Shown: positions 43,480 through 54,480, numbered from the stretch's first letter. The stretch: 64,000 nucleotides of DNA from Acestrorhynchus altus (GCA_034509495.1 CM067523.1:18682879-18746878); one strand, 5' to 3'. Notes: a model not told the origin generated them from the letters alone. Made by a program: numbers and translations.

Positions 43480-44140
43480 TTTAAGGTGGTAGTAACTTCA
43501 AGTCTGATGGCATTCTGCAAGGATGATCGAGCTGCAAATACATGCGGGGTGTGCGACAAAACTCATCGATTGAGAAGAGGTGGTTCAGTGCAGTGAGTGT
43601 CTTGTTCAATGTTGAAAATGGGTCACAAAGCAGATTTGAATGATTGGCTGAAAGGTGTGATTGCGTTTGTGCATGCCAAAGGCCATAGAGTGGAGGAAGG
43701 AGCCGAATTTGCAGATGTGTTGAAGCGGACACTCATACTGGTCTACCAGCAGCGGCAAAAATCACAGTCTACATGACATTCACAAAAGTGACCTGGACCT
43801 GCTGGCATGTTTCCAGGTAAGCGTTGCTTCTAGAAGTCAAGGCAGGTCCTTCACAACCGATTTCTGAAAGAACACAGCGCAGGGAACTGCAGTCCATCAA
43901 CATATGGAGCAAAGTGGCAATCAAGAGACCTTTGAACTCTTCTGCTTATAAGGATGCCTGGAGGAGACACAAAACTGGACACATATATGCATTCACAATC
44001 CTCTGATGCAAGAGTGTCTGAACAATGATGTCACCTACATCGTAAAGCTTGTCCAGTCCATGGCGAATGGAATCCCAGACGTGGTTTGTGCTTGTGGAGG
44101 TATTACACACTATCCGTTTTTTTGTCTGTGAGCTTGCAGT
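43480..44140 (+). pseudogene. Tc1-like transposase pseudogene
   Basis: ATG at 43618 opens MGHKADLNDWLKGVIAF and continues to LVYQQRQKS, matching the Tc1 first helix-turn-helix, before a stop after 53 codons. Downstream, in another frame, RRELQSINIWSKVAIKRPLN at about 43878-43937 matches the second helix-turn-helix and linker (RREL....VAIRKPL). The catalytic triad is not visible. Overlapping minus frames are antisense artefacts. Confidence 0.6.
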
Positions 44141-44702
44141 GTCTTGCCTAATCTTTTTTTCTGTGATACCAGGTGTCCTTTGCAATTTTACCCAAATCAT
44201 GCTGCTCTGACTTCTTATTATAATACACTGTGGTGGCTCTGGGCTCTGTATGCTCTGTAGTTCATTAGCATATCTCCAATGAGCATTCACACAAGCTACT
44301 GCTGTTGCTTCTCAGTAATTAGCCATGTTTGCACTTCATAATTCACTGCAATGTTGTATGTGTGGAGTGTGAACTAGCTTGTGAGCCCAGCTGGTACATT
44401 TCTGTAACACTACTGTTTATGTGGATTGTAAGTGAATGTATTACAGGGTCTGTTCTCTTGCCAAACATTGAGTGCCAAAGCTGGTACTGTACAGGTAGCA
44501 CTTATAAGGCTTTTGGTTCTGCTTCTTCTTTACACACCACCGTAATATTTTGGATGGAGTTAAAAATAGAATATTTGTAATTGTATTGTTATTTGCTGAT
44601 AGTATTTTACAGTAAATTAATATGAAAATGGTACTAATTATTATAATAACCTATATTTTACTGTAATTCTGTTTAATTTCTAGTGATGGTTGAAATGTAT
44701 GC
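44141..44702. other. Unassigned sequence
   Basis: No recognised feature. AT-rich near 44580-44690. Confidence 0.4.
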
Positions 44703-44945
44703 AAATATTATGTTAATTAAGCAGGTATTATGTGGGGGGTGGGTCATTCCCAGCACTGCAGTCACACTGACGTGGTGGTGGGTTAGTGTGTGCTGCACTG
44801 GTGTCAGACACAGCAGTCCTGCCGGGGTGTTTAAACCCTGTGTCCACTCACTTGTCCACTCTATTAGACACTCCTACATAGTTGCTCCAGCTTGTAGATC
44901 ATCAAGTCCTTCATCAGTGCTCAAAGTGTGGTGGTACACCACACA
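44703..44945 (+). mobile_element. Family B fold-back element, copy 3 (left arm only)
   Basis: GCAGGTATTATGTGGGGGGT, GGGTCATTCCCAGCACTGCA, CACTGACGTGGTGGTGGG and CTATTAGACACTCCTACATA match the left arm of the element at 23868. The right arm is absent except for the phrase at 44910. Confidence 0.7.
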
Positions 44946-45479
44946 TTAACACACATAGGTGATATCCCCCTCATACGGCCAATGAAATCTCTCATTGTTA
45001 GTTGATGCCGCTGGTCCTAACCTTTAAAGAACAAAATGCAAAGTACATTTAGCTCATCTGGTTTAATTAACTTGAAATAAAGTCTGATATTAAACTTTAA
45101 TACTGTAATTTGTTGGATTTCTTTTAGATTTAATTTTGTTTATTTTGATATATTCATATTATTGTCATGATAATTACAATTTTAACACTGATATCACACT
45201 TCTAATATCACCAGTCAAATCTTATTACACAGATCTTTAACAACTTATTTCTGTAAATGATGCATGAAGATCCTTTTGAAACTTTCAAAAAGCTCTACAT
45301 AATGCAGAAGTTCTTCTGAACCACTTAAAAGTCTTTTCAAGTCTCGTTTAATGTTTAAATGTATCAATACTGCTAAACCTAAAAGCCAATATTGTTGTGA
45401 TTTTAATACCAATATAAACAATGTATGATCCAGCTGTGATGTACGGACTTCCGCTAATCCGTGTTTTCCTCTGTAGGGA
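44946..45479. other. Unassigned AT-rich sequence
   Basis: No gene or repeat recognised. Confidence 0.4.
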
Positions 45480-46090
45480 CAAACACACACTGCCTTTCTC
45501 CGGTGGGTTGTAAGTAAAGGCCATCACTCTCCTTAATTAGGTCTTCTCGCTTGAGCCAAGACTAAAATCACCTCTGCGCCTCCGCCTTCCTCCGGATCAC
45601 GCCTAATTTTAATTAGGCCCTTTGGAATATTAGCCCAGGTTTTGTTCTGCTCCCTCTCATTTAGAAAGCAGACAAATGAGTATTTAACTTTAATATAGTT
45701 CCCCGCCAATCCCCCCCTCCATCACCACCACCACCCACCCTTCCTTCCAATCTGCCCATGCATTCATGCTGTGAAACTGAGGAGAGAGAGAGAGTGAGAG
45801 AGAACGAGCAAGAGAGGTAGAGAGGGAAGGGTAGGGATCCCCTAAAGTAGAATGCTAAATGGAGCTGAGAAGGAGAGTGTGATATATGATCAGCCTTGCT
45901 TCGCCTTAACCCGGGGCAATTAGCCATGTCAACACGAGAGATTATACCTCTGCATGCATCTGCTGAACAGCGTCCAAACGTCCGCTTCTTCTCCCTTACA
46001 ACAATGCTGGAGCTGCTGCCTCTGCACCTTTTAATTAGGGTCGACTGCATCCTCTCGCAGACACTGCCAAGGCTTAATGGTTGACCTCAG
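45480..46090. promoter_or_regulatory. Candidate regulatory block with three TTAATTAGG sites
   Basis: TTAATTAGG occurs at 45533, 45609 and 46031, a homeodomain-type core repeated on one strand. Complex sequence (45530-45660 and 45890-46090) surrounds a G/A-rich microsatellite-like patch at 45780-45830. The 129-codon minus frame across the region contains S- and R-rich low complexity and is not called a gene. Confidence 0.45.
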
Positions 46091-46122
46091 GGTTATCCCC
46101 CTTGGTTCCTTAAGCATGCTTG

Positions 46123-46125
<3 letters not shown>

Positions 46126-46186
<61 letters not shown>
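46126..46186. repeat. (GA)n microsatellite
   Basis: About 30 units with one GCGA interruption near 46157, followed by a diffuse GA-rich tail to about 46390. Confidence 0.95.
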
Positions 46187-46190
<4 letters not shown>

Positions 46191-46673
46191 GATTGCAAGA
46201 GAGTGATTGAGAGAGATTTTGCGTGAGAGAGTGCAAAATAATGCAAGTGACTGTAACTGAGATTGCGAGAGAAAGCGATTTCAGCTGAGAAAATGCAAGA
46301 GACAGAGAGATTCTGAGAGAGAGGGAGGTAGAGAATGCAAGGGAGTGAGAGTGAGACAGATTGCGAGAGAAAATGAGAAAGAGATTCTGGAAGATTGAAA
46401 ATTGTTTGTTTTTATTTCATGATTACTCAATATTGTGATATACTAATTCAGGAAGTGCACGTCTGGGTATGTAGACGTGGAAAAGTCACAATTTTGCACG
46501 CTTTTCATTGGAAAGTGACAATATGGAGAGTTGATCTTAATTTTAACTATATTGAAAGATGGAGGAGATGTAACAAACACATAAAGGTGAAGGAAGGTCT
46601 CACATCCTGTAGAAAACAAACAAAAAAGTTAGTAGCTGATATTTCCTCCTTTTCCTGCTGAAATAATGCCAAT

Positions 46674-46803
46674 TACTGTATTTTCCGGACTATAAGCCGC
46701 TACTTTTATCCCTCACTTTAAACCATGCAGCTTATAATGAGGTGCAGCTTTGTGTTCTTATATATGTTATTTTCCAGGGTCTTATAGCCCAGAAAATACG
46801 GTA
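46674..46803. mobile_element. 130-bp MITE with 23-bp inverted repeats
   Basis: It starts TACTGTATTTTCCGGACTAT and ends, reverse-complemented, TACCGTATTTTCTGGGCTAT, so the inverted repeats are about 23 bp with a few mismatches. I recognise the phrase as a common vertebrate MITE. It sits in the decayed Tc1 copy. Confidence 0.8.
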
Positions 46804-47125
46804 GGTGTTTCAGTTGTTATCAATGTTCTCTGCTTGTAAACTATTGTCCAGACAGTTGAACAGCTGATTTCTAATTGTAATAGTTCTATTGATCTTTTAA
46901 ATCCATCTCATACTCATCTGCATCTACAACCTTCATTCTGAAGATTTCTGAGAGCTCTTTGGGTCTTACCACGGTGATCCCACTGCTTTCAACAATCAAG
47001 AGGAAACCAGACTAATGTCTGAGGTTTGTAATCTCATTTGTAATGATGGTCTAATAATTTTACTTGATCTGCTGCTCTGGATTGAGACTTCAGGCATTTT
47101 AAGTAGTGCAATAAAATGTGGGAGA

Positions 47126-47200
<75 letters not shown>

Positions 47201-47251
47201 AATAATAATAATAACAATAATAATAATAATAATAATAATAATGATAATAAT
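47126..47251. repeat. (ATT)n(AAT)n composite microsatellite
   Basis: About 24 ATT units are followed directly by about 17 AAT units, so the two halves are reverse complements and can fold. Confidence 0.9.
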
Positions 47252-47543
47252 ACATTATTTTTAAAGACATTTGTTCAGTTGTGTGTGTTTAATTTGATCA
47301 CCTCTCTCAATATAGTTAAAATGAAGATCAATTGTCCACATTATCAAATATATTAGTCAAGGGTGTTCATGGGGTGTCCTTTACCAGTCTCACCAGTAAA
47401 AATACCATCAAGATGCAATTCATTTACTATGTTCTCACACCCAGCTGGCCACCCTACCTCATAAGTACTTTCAGTAATTTTCTCCTACAATAGCAGCTTC
47501 CAAGAATGTTTGCACGGGTGAGCAGTGTGAGCTTCTGTATGAA

Positions 47544-47545
<2 letters not shown>

Positions 47546-47619
<74 letters not shown>
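47546..47619. repeat. (GT)n microsatellite
   Basis: 37 uninterrupted GT units. Confidence 0.98.
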
Positions 47620-47621
<2 letters not shown>

Positions 47622-47639
47622 CAGTGTTTGTGACAGCAA

Positions 47640-48050
47640 GGGAGTGAGCTTTCGAGGGCTGGTGAATAATAGGCGATGGTGTTTTGCCAGGCTCTTACTC
47701 TAATGTTCATAAATTATAGAGCAAGGAGCAATTATAGCTTTTTACAGAAATTACCCAAAGGAAGTTGTATGTATATTGTAATTGGGTCAGCGCTTATTTC
47801 CTGGCCCGCACCTGGGCTTCCAGTAAGCGCCCAGCGTCAATAATTAATGGCTTTCTGTCCTGTGCCGGGTGTGCAGCACCTCTGCCCTAGACCCGCAGAT
47901 TTAAACACATTAGCATAGTGCTGGTGATAATGGCAGTGATGAACTTCCTAATGGACGGAGAGCAGCCCCGGCCCATCAGTTCATACCCAAGCAAAGGTCA
48001 TCATTAAACGGAAGTTAATTTTGGGATCTGTCACCACTGTGTCAGAATTC
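47640..48050. promoter_or_regulatory. Candidate conserved noncoding block (large)
   Basis: About 400 bp of complex, CpG-containing sequence next to the GT repeat. It has GCGTCAATAATTAATGGC near 47833, GATTTAAACACATTAGCA near 47899 and CATTAAACGGAAGTTAATTT near 48003. Non-repetitive and without a frame. Strong enhancer-like appearance, untested. Confidence 0.45.
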
Positions 48051-48247
48051 AGATGAGGTAGACTTAAAGCTAATGCACATACACAGTATATACACTATAA
48101 ATGATAACTATAATTCAAGTTTCAGCGGTATTTGGAACATATGTGTTCATATTTAATCCTTGTAGTGGATCTCAAGTCTCACTTGGTCTCAGATATTATG
48201 AATTATGTAATGGTATTGAATTAATTGTCACGTAAATTTTCGTGAAA

Positions 48248-48510
48248 ATGTCTTTTAATGTTTAGAAACTGAGATCTGCACTTTGCAGACAGTTCCAGGG
48301 TTGTCATTTCATTATCCGTGAGTAATCCAGCTCATAAAACATCTCAAATTCACTAATTCTGCCTGAATTAAATCCCGGTTTAAATGCCAAAGGAGCTTCC
48401 AGTGCATACAGACTCTGACTGATCAGCGAGAAGGGGCGGGGCTGATGATGTCACTGACCCAGAAATTGGGTTATAGAGGAAAATACTCACTCTACTGTGG
48501 TCAATCCATT
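48248..48510 (-). mobile_element. Family A element, copy 10 (right end)
   Basis: GAAACTGAGATCTGCACTTT, CTGAATTAAATCCCGGTTTA, CAAAGGAGCTTCCAGTGCAT and CTGATCAGCGAGAAGGGGCG are the reversed right half. The left half is missing. Confidence 0.75.
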
Positions 48511-48904
48511 TGACTTTCACATTTGAATATTCAGAGAAAGCCACCTGCAGCATAATAACAGGCTGGGGTTCATCTTCATGTTCTACAACACATTGCTGCC
48601 CACTTGTTCAACGACTTTGGGTCTTCCATGCTCCCAACGTACCTGAATCAACAACTCAGCTCAGTTACAAGCCTGTTCAGAGCCTGTACAAGCCTGTACC
48701 CTTGTAGGGCAAGGGTAACTCCAGGAACCCTCTCTTGACTCTCCCTCAGCAGCCAGGTAGAAAGTTGATGTCCTCTCAGCTAATGCATTGTCATGGTGCC
48801 TTGCATGGTAAACAGGGGCACTTGCCTAAAACAAATCAGATAATAAAGGTTTACCTTGCTTATATCTTTCAGTGGCTGGAAAAAGCTATGATATGATGTA
48901 AAAG
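48511..48904. other. Unassigned sequence
   Basis: CAGAGCCTGTACAAGCCTGT near 48678 contains a short local repeat. No gene. Confidence 0.4.
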
Positions 48905-48934
48905 TTTGTATTTTTGTTTGTTTTGTTTTGTTTT

Positions 48935-49315
48935 GTTTTGTTTGTTTCTTTGTATAATTTTTGCCATTTTCCAATTTTTCGCCCCTACTAATTTCGACGT
49001 GCCAATGATCCATCCCCTTAAGTAGCCTCCCACATTACATGCCCTGCTCTCGACGCCAGGGGGGAGATACGTCCACATGTTCCCTCCGAGTCATGTGACA
49101 ATAGCCTACCACCTCCACCTCTTTTCTAACTGCCGCCCCACCATTGGAGGAGAACGCCGGATCCCCGGATGTGACACAATGGACGGCAGACGCCTGCATC
49201 GACCAGCAGCACACTTGTGAGATGTGGGAAGAGCACCATCTACCCATCCCCTCGAGGGAGAGCAAGCCAATTTTTCTCCCTCTAGACCCCGGCTGCCGAT
49301 GTTTATTTTGTTTTT
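48935..49315 (-). mobile_element. SINE S1, longest copy
   Basis: Read on the minus strand: GGGTAGATGGTGCTCTTCCC, CTGCTGGTCGATGCAGGCGT, then CCAATGGTGGGGCGGC, CGAGAGCAGGGCATGTAATG, AGTAGGGGCGAAAAATTGG. It shares the body and tail with 38945, 27243 and 55621. A (TTTTG)n tract borders it at 48915-48945. Overlapping frames at 49035-49341 are not genes. Confidence 0.7.
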
Positions 49316-50404
49316 TTACCGGATTGCAGGTCCATCACTGAAGTGAAGGCTTTGGACAGTGATACTTTGCCAGGCATTGAAGATGTCACACTGAGTTAGT
49401 CTTTCTTCTTGGCAACTGGCACAAAAGCATCGGCAGTTCAGACACCCCTGATGGCTTGAGCTTCTCAAAAGGAGGGCCATCGTGTGTGTTTGGACATGTA
49501 CCCTGGGCTGTGTATTCATCTTCCGAGTCCATTGTGTACCACTTTCATTTGGATCTGACTGTTGTGGGAGATTTTGTCTTGGCAGAAGCCACCTTCTGTG
49601 ACTGTAGACCAGTTTTCAGTGGCAACTTTGCTGTCTTGCAGCTTCCCATCCCACCACTGCCACCATTTCTCCAGTCTCAAGTCTCGTCAGGGGCATTGGT
49701 TCAAATCCCACTGCCACCACTGCCACCTTTTGTCTTATTTCCAACTAAGATGTGGGTAATAATATAAGATTAGGGCAAACCATGGTTTATTCAGTGAAGA
49801 TGGTGGGGAAAAGAGGAAATGTTGAAAAAAGCTATGAACAGAAGAAGAAGGTTTCCAAACTGCAAAAAAAAAAAAAAAAAAAGCGTCCTCAAAACTGAAA
49901 CTATACCTGAACTGATCCTTAAACAAGCATTCAAATTGTCATTGGTAAAGTCATTTGAAGATGACACAAGCATGGATACAATGGTTTAACAGTAGTTTGT
50001 TGCCACATCCTTCGAAGCTCGCAGAATAACATCACTAGCTAAACCTCAGCTTGGGTCTTTGCACAGACAAGACCTGTTTGACTTAGTCTTAGTTTAGGGT
50101 CACAGTGATTTATCTTTAAAAGGATAAAAGTCTAATAGGTCAGAGATGGGTTTAGTGCACAAACTAGTTCTGCAGTTTATAAAGCATATAGGGATGTTTG
50201 ACGGGTCCTTCTTTTGTTACTGAAGTCACACTTCACACTCCAGCTCAGAAGGTAGCAGTAATGCACCTGTAGTTGGTCTACCAACCACCATATCTCCAAA
50301 AGAAAAAAGAAGCTTGGGTCTTTCACCAGACCAGGAATTGGAAATGCAGACCATGTCAATATTCAAAATTGTAAACATTTGGGAAAATGTGTAATATATC
50401 ATTG
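49316..50404. other. Unassigned sequence
   Basis: CCACTGCCACC words repeat near 49650-49720. An A-run of ~18 occurs at 49865. No known domain in the 103-codon frame at 49456-49767. Confidence 0.35.
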
Positions 50405-50575
50405 GCTAGTATTGGCCTTGTGGTTAGGGAACCCGTCCTGTGACTGGAAGGTTGTTGGTTTGATTCCCTGACTTGGAAGGATAAAGCCTTAACCCCCTAG
50501 CTCCTCCTTGGGTCCTGTGGAAAGGGCTGTCCACTGCTCTGGGCATGTGTGCTCACTGCCACATAGTGTGTGAAC
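50405..50575 (+). mobile_element. SINE S2, copy 1
   Basis: The head is tRNA-like: TGGTTAGGGAACCCGTCCTG (A box) and GTTGGTTTGATTCCCTG (B box). AACCCCCTAGCTCCTCCTTG, CTGTCCACTGCTCTGGGC and GTGTGCTCACTGCC are the body of a common fish tRNA-derived SINE. Confidence 0.75.
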
Positions 50576-50775
50576 TCACTAGGTCAGCCATGGCCTTGAG
50601 GTTAGGGACTCCGTCTTGAGACTAGATGGTTGCTGGTTCGAATCCCTCATCTGGCAGGGCGTGACTGAGATGCCTTTGAGCAAGGTGCTTTGCTCCCCTG
50701 TATGCAGCACACTGGGTCTATGAACACCTTTAGTAGATGGGTGAAATGCAGAGGGCAAATTCCCCTGGGCATGTG
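50576..50775 (+). mobile_element. SINE S2, copy 2
   Basis: A second head follows at once: TGAGGTTAGGGACTCCGTCT and GCTGGTTCGAATCCCTC. CTTTGAGCAAGGTGCTTTGC and GGGTGAAATGCAGAGGGCAA complete it. The two heads are about 180 bp apart in the same orientation. Confidence 0.75.
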
Positions 50776-51879
50776 ACCTTATGCTCAAGTGCTTACAGCC
50801 TTCTATTGGCCAAGTCTTTTCTATGGAGATTTGCAAGCTGTGCACAACTGAATGACAGCAATGGGTTAGAACAACTGTCTGGATACTTTTGGAGGTGTAG
50901 GCGTAGTTTGTAGCTGCATAGTTACAGACTGTAGGCCATCTGTTGTTGCACCAGCTCCTTTTCCATCAATGTTATGCAGATGTTTTAACTTCAGAAGGGT
51001 TTAAATACACACATATGGGTTTATTAACAATGTGCGAGCAGCTTAACTACACATTACAATAGAATATTTAATGTAGTGTTGCTATGCAATGCACTGGAAC
51101 GGGTGTCACTAAATACATAGGGTGTCTGTTGTGTAGAGAATACGGTTTGCACACCCCTGATCAAATGACATGTACAGTAATATTGAGGGCACATATACAG
51201 AGATACACTGTTAATATACTGTTAATTTACTGGATTTTAAATATTGGTGGAAAAGCATTTTATATTATGTTTTTGTTGCTTTTTTCCCCCAAAAAACGTT
51301 CAATCCAGGAGATAAATTGTGTCTAAAATGTGCAGAAAATATTCAGTTGTACTGCGGAGGACTATTCGAGCATCTATATGACTCTAAAAAGTCTTCACCA
51401 ACAAAAAGACTTCTTTTTTCTTGCATCTGCTGTCCATCAGAAAGATCTTTCTTTGTAGATCTTGTGAGAGATGTAATTTCAATTGAATATCTCTTTCAAG
51501 CTCCTTCCTCCTGCTGATCAGTGGCATTCAGTATTGTATTTTTTAGAGATGGATCCTTTGTCATCAGTAACTGATTCACATAGGATCAGCGATTCACCAT
51601 GTTTGTCAAATCTTCTGATCTGGTTCTTCCTGCTAAGGGTTGCAATGAATCTGGAGCCCCCCCCCCCCAATCCCTGGGTGCAAACAGGAATATGCCCTGG
51701 GGGCCAGTATATCATAGCACACATCTAGGGGGTACCAAGAGAAATGTATACATATGTGACTATGTTAGAATTCGAACAATGTGTACTAAACATAGTGACC
51801 GTCAAGTATAGTAACATTTTACAGACACAACCCCATCAAGCAGAAATCACACAGTTTCAACAATGTTACAAAGCAGCCA
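50776..51879. other. Unassigned sequence
   Basis: A C-run at 51659-51669. TTACAGACTGTAGGCCATCTG near 50929 may be a short family B relic. No gene. Confidence 0.35.
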
Positions 51880-52510
51880 GTAACCCTTAACCCTAACCTT
51901 AGTCTAGAACCATAACCTTATCCTAACTTTAACCTAACCATTAACCTACCTCTTACCCTAACAGTAATCCAAGCATAACATAAATTTAACCTATTCTTAA
52001 CCTAACACTTAACCTAAGCTTACCCTTAGACTAATCTAAGCATGACCCTAACCCTAGACCTAACCCTAGACCTAACCCTAACCCTAACCCTAACCCTAGA
52101 CCTAACCCTAACCCTAACCCTAACCCTAACCCTAGACCTAACCCTAGACCTAACCTTAACCCTAACCCTAGACATAACCCTAGACCTAACCCTAACCCTA
52201 GACCTAACCATAACCCTAGACCTAGCATAACCTAACCCTAACCTTAACCCTAATCACGATCCTAACTCTACCCATAACCATACATAACCTAACCACTACA
52301 TGCTTGTTACGTTAATCTAAACTTAACCTAACCCTTACCCTAATTCTAACCTTAATTTTACATAATCCTTAACCTAACCCTACCTTTAACTTAGCCATTA
52401 TTCTAATCCTAATCACTACCTTTTTCTATATTTAACCTGTTACCTAAACTTTTCCTAAACCTTGATTTAATCCTAACCTAAATTTAGGCAAACCATTATC
52501 CTAACAGTTT
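51880..52510 (-). repeat. Interstitial telomere-like repeat array
   Basis: 52041-52250 is nearly continuous CCCTAA (TTAGGG on the minus strand). Variant hexamers CCCTAG and ACCTAA appear always as the pair CCCTAGACCTAA. The flanks to about 51880 and 52510 are strongly degenerate (CCTAACCTTA, TTAACCTAACC). Frames of LG, RV or TL repeats here are artefacts. Confidence 0.85.
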
Positions 52511-53110
52511 CAAATCTAAACTAATGTATTTCAAAATGAACAATAGCAGCCAAAGAAGCAAAATCCTCATTTCTATCTTGCTATCCTACTCAAGCCTTAA
52601 TTCATCTGTTAATATTGTATAATATCCCTGTCATTGTCTGAAATGAGACCAAGAAGGCTGTTTTTCAGGTGTAGTGTGAAACCAAATCCACATAAACAAG
52701 TCTGTTTGCTAAATCAGCGTCATCCCTCACAGACTCAGAAACAGTCTCTGCCCTTTTCTGTATCTGAAATATAAGGGCCCTGACTCTGGTGATGCAAATG
52801 CGATGCCAATCAGCTGACTCCTTCATCATTAATCCCTTCCACTGAACGATCATGTGGCGTATGCTTAACTAACTGCTGAGAAAGCCAAGCTCAGAATGGT
52901 TAATCTATATGCTCAGAACCATTAAGTCCCAAAGTGGAAAAGAGGCTAGAGGACTTGGGTTTGATTCCCAGGTCAGGCAAGACTACCGCAGTAAAGCCTA
53001 TTGGCAAGGATTCACCAACCTGCAGCCTGTCAAATTATTCAGATGTAAGTCGTTCTGGGACATCAGGCAAATTCTGTCAATGTAAATGGAAAACGCGGAT
53101 GAATGGTATT
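52511..53110. other. Unassigned sequence with tRNA-like B box
   Basis: GGGTTTGATTCCCAGGTC at 52958-52975 is B-box-like with no head before it, perhaps an old SINE. No gene. Confidence 0.35.
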
Positions 53111-53117
53111 GAGATAG

Positions 53118-53235
53118 GGTGGCATGGTTGCGCTGTGAGTCACACAGCTCCAGGGGTTTGTGGGGTCAATCCCTGCTCGGGTCACTGTCTGTGAGGAGTT
53201 TGGTGTGGACAGAATGGCTATGGCTATCACGATGC
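53118..53235 (+). mobile_element. S3 element, 5' fragment
   Basis: GGGTGGCATGGTTGCGCTGT, CACACAGCTCCAGGGG, GGGTCAATCCCTGCTCGGGT and GTCTGTGAGGAGTTTGG match the head of the S3 family (compare 16311). The rest is missing. Confidence 0.6.
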
Positions 53236-53354
53236 ATATTCGTTGTATAATGAGATGGACTCTGACAACGAGCGAGAAGATGAAGCTGGTGCTAAAATGA
53301 AACATAACCACGGAGACGTTATCAAAGATTGAGAGACAACATATCTTCCTTCAG

Positions 53355-53357
<3 letters not shown>

Positions 53358-53398
<41 letters not shown>
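53358..53398. repeat. (GA)n microsatellite
   Basis: About 20 uninterrupted dinucleotide units. Confidence 0.95.
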
Positions 53399-53401
<3 letters not shown>

Positions 53402-53884
53402 TGATGATGCATATGCTTTCATTATCTCTTAAAACAGTATTTCTGATACAAACCATTATTAAAGTTTCAAAAATGACCATATTTCCCTCAGAAATGTGAA
53501 GGGAGCGTCTTCTACAAATAACGTTATGTAGATTTGGTGATTGAAGGGAGGATAACATCACTGCTTTCAAAGCTTGGGTTCTGTAAACACGATGGCAGTA
53601 CACCGAATGTATGTGTTGGGAGTGTGTCCTTCTTCATAGACAGAATGTTACAGAAGGAAGATAGGTTGCATAACCTGTCTGTCAGGTTGTCACTGTAATT
53701 CTATGTCTAGGCGTGGGACCCCATGAAGAGGTTGTCAATTTTGAAAGATTCTAAGAGTGCTTCATACTTTTTAGGTATCAGCTGAGCTACCAGGCAGATG
53801 ATGCATTATTATTGAAAGAATCATTTTCAAAATGTTCAGGGAAAATCATAGACAGTCAGAAAGAAGAGAGAGCGAGAGAGTTTT
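53399..53884. other. Unassigned sequence
   Basis: No recognised feature. Confidence 0.4.
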
Positions 53885-54121
53885 ACCTGTAAAACATAAA
53901 GTCAGCAGTCAGTGAGTGTCTACCTGTATATGTCTATATAACATTTGAATAAAATCAAATAAACATTGTAAATAAAGCAGTGGTCAATGAGAGTGTCTAC
54001 TTATAAAACTGTATATAACATTAGAAAAAAAACAAAAAAAAAAAAAAACAACAAAACAAAAACAATAAACATAAAGGCAGAGGTCAGTCAGTGTCCACCT
54101 GTAATAATTATATTTATATAT

Positions 54122-54182
<61 letters not shown>

Positions 54183-54480
54183 TTAGATTAAAGCCAAACA
54201 TAGTGATCAGAGTGTCTACCTATAATGAAATGTTTCTAATACTAGAATAAATCAATATTAACCAAGTCAGTAATTAACTTTATATAACATTAGATTAAAC
54301 CCAAATAAACATAAAGTCAGTGGTCAGTCAGAGTGTCTACCTGTAATTAACTCTATATAACATTAGAATAAACCCAAATAAACATAAAGTCAGTTGTCAG
54401 AGTGTCTACTTGTATTTAACTCTATTTAAGATTAAAATAAAGCCAAATAAACATAGTCAGAGGTCAGTGAGTTGGTCAAG
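53885..54480 (+). repeat. ~70-bp tandem array interrupted by an AT tract
   Basis: CATAAAGTCAG, GTCAG.GAGTGTCTACCTGTA and ATATAACATTAGAATAAA recur 7-8 times. Clear unit starts at 54307, 54380 and 54449 give 73 and 69 bp. (AT)n at 54125-54178 and A-rich indels at 54025-54055 disturb the earlier units. Confidence 0.85.
54125..54178. repeat. (AT)n microsatellite
   Basis: About 27 dinucleotide units inside the tandem array. Confidence 0.95.

Larger units (their letters stand above)
46500..47390 (-). mobile_element. Tc1-like element with both terminal repeats and nested insertions
   Basis: TTTTAACTATATTGAAAGAT near 46540 and its reverse CTCTCAATATAGTTAAAA near 47304 are inverted terminal segments. 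Between them the minus frame keeps VVRPKELSEIFRMKVVDADE and SCSTVWTIVYKQRT, the transposase start, then stops. The rest of the gene is deleted. A 130-bp TA-type MITE (46674-46803) and an ATT/AAT tract (47126-47251) lie inside. Confidence 0.7.

Noticed and set aside
45661..46050. 129-codon minus frame
   Set aside because: Contains microsatellite-like S/R/G-rich parts from the GA-rich patch; no domain.
47454..47710. Threonine-histidine or cysteine-valine repeat frames
   Set aside because: Translations of the (GT)n microsatellite.
50405..50775. tRNA genes suggested by A and B boxes
   Set aside because: No acceptor-stem pairing was found and SINE body sequence follows, so they are SINE heads.
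52026..52230. Frames encoding LG, RV/RS or TL dipeptide-like repeats
   Set aside because: Direct translations of the telomere-like hexamer array, with no independent coding evidence.
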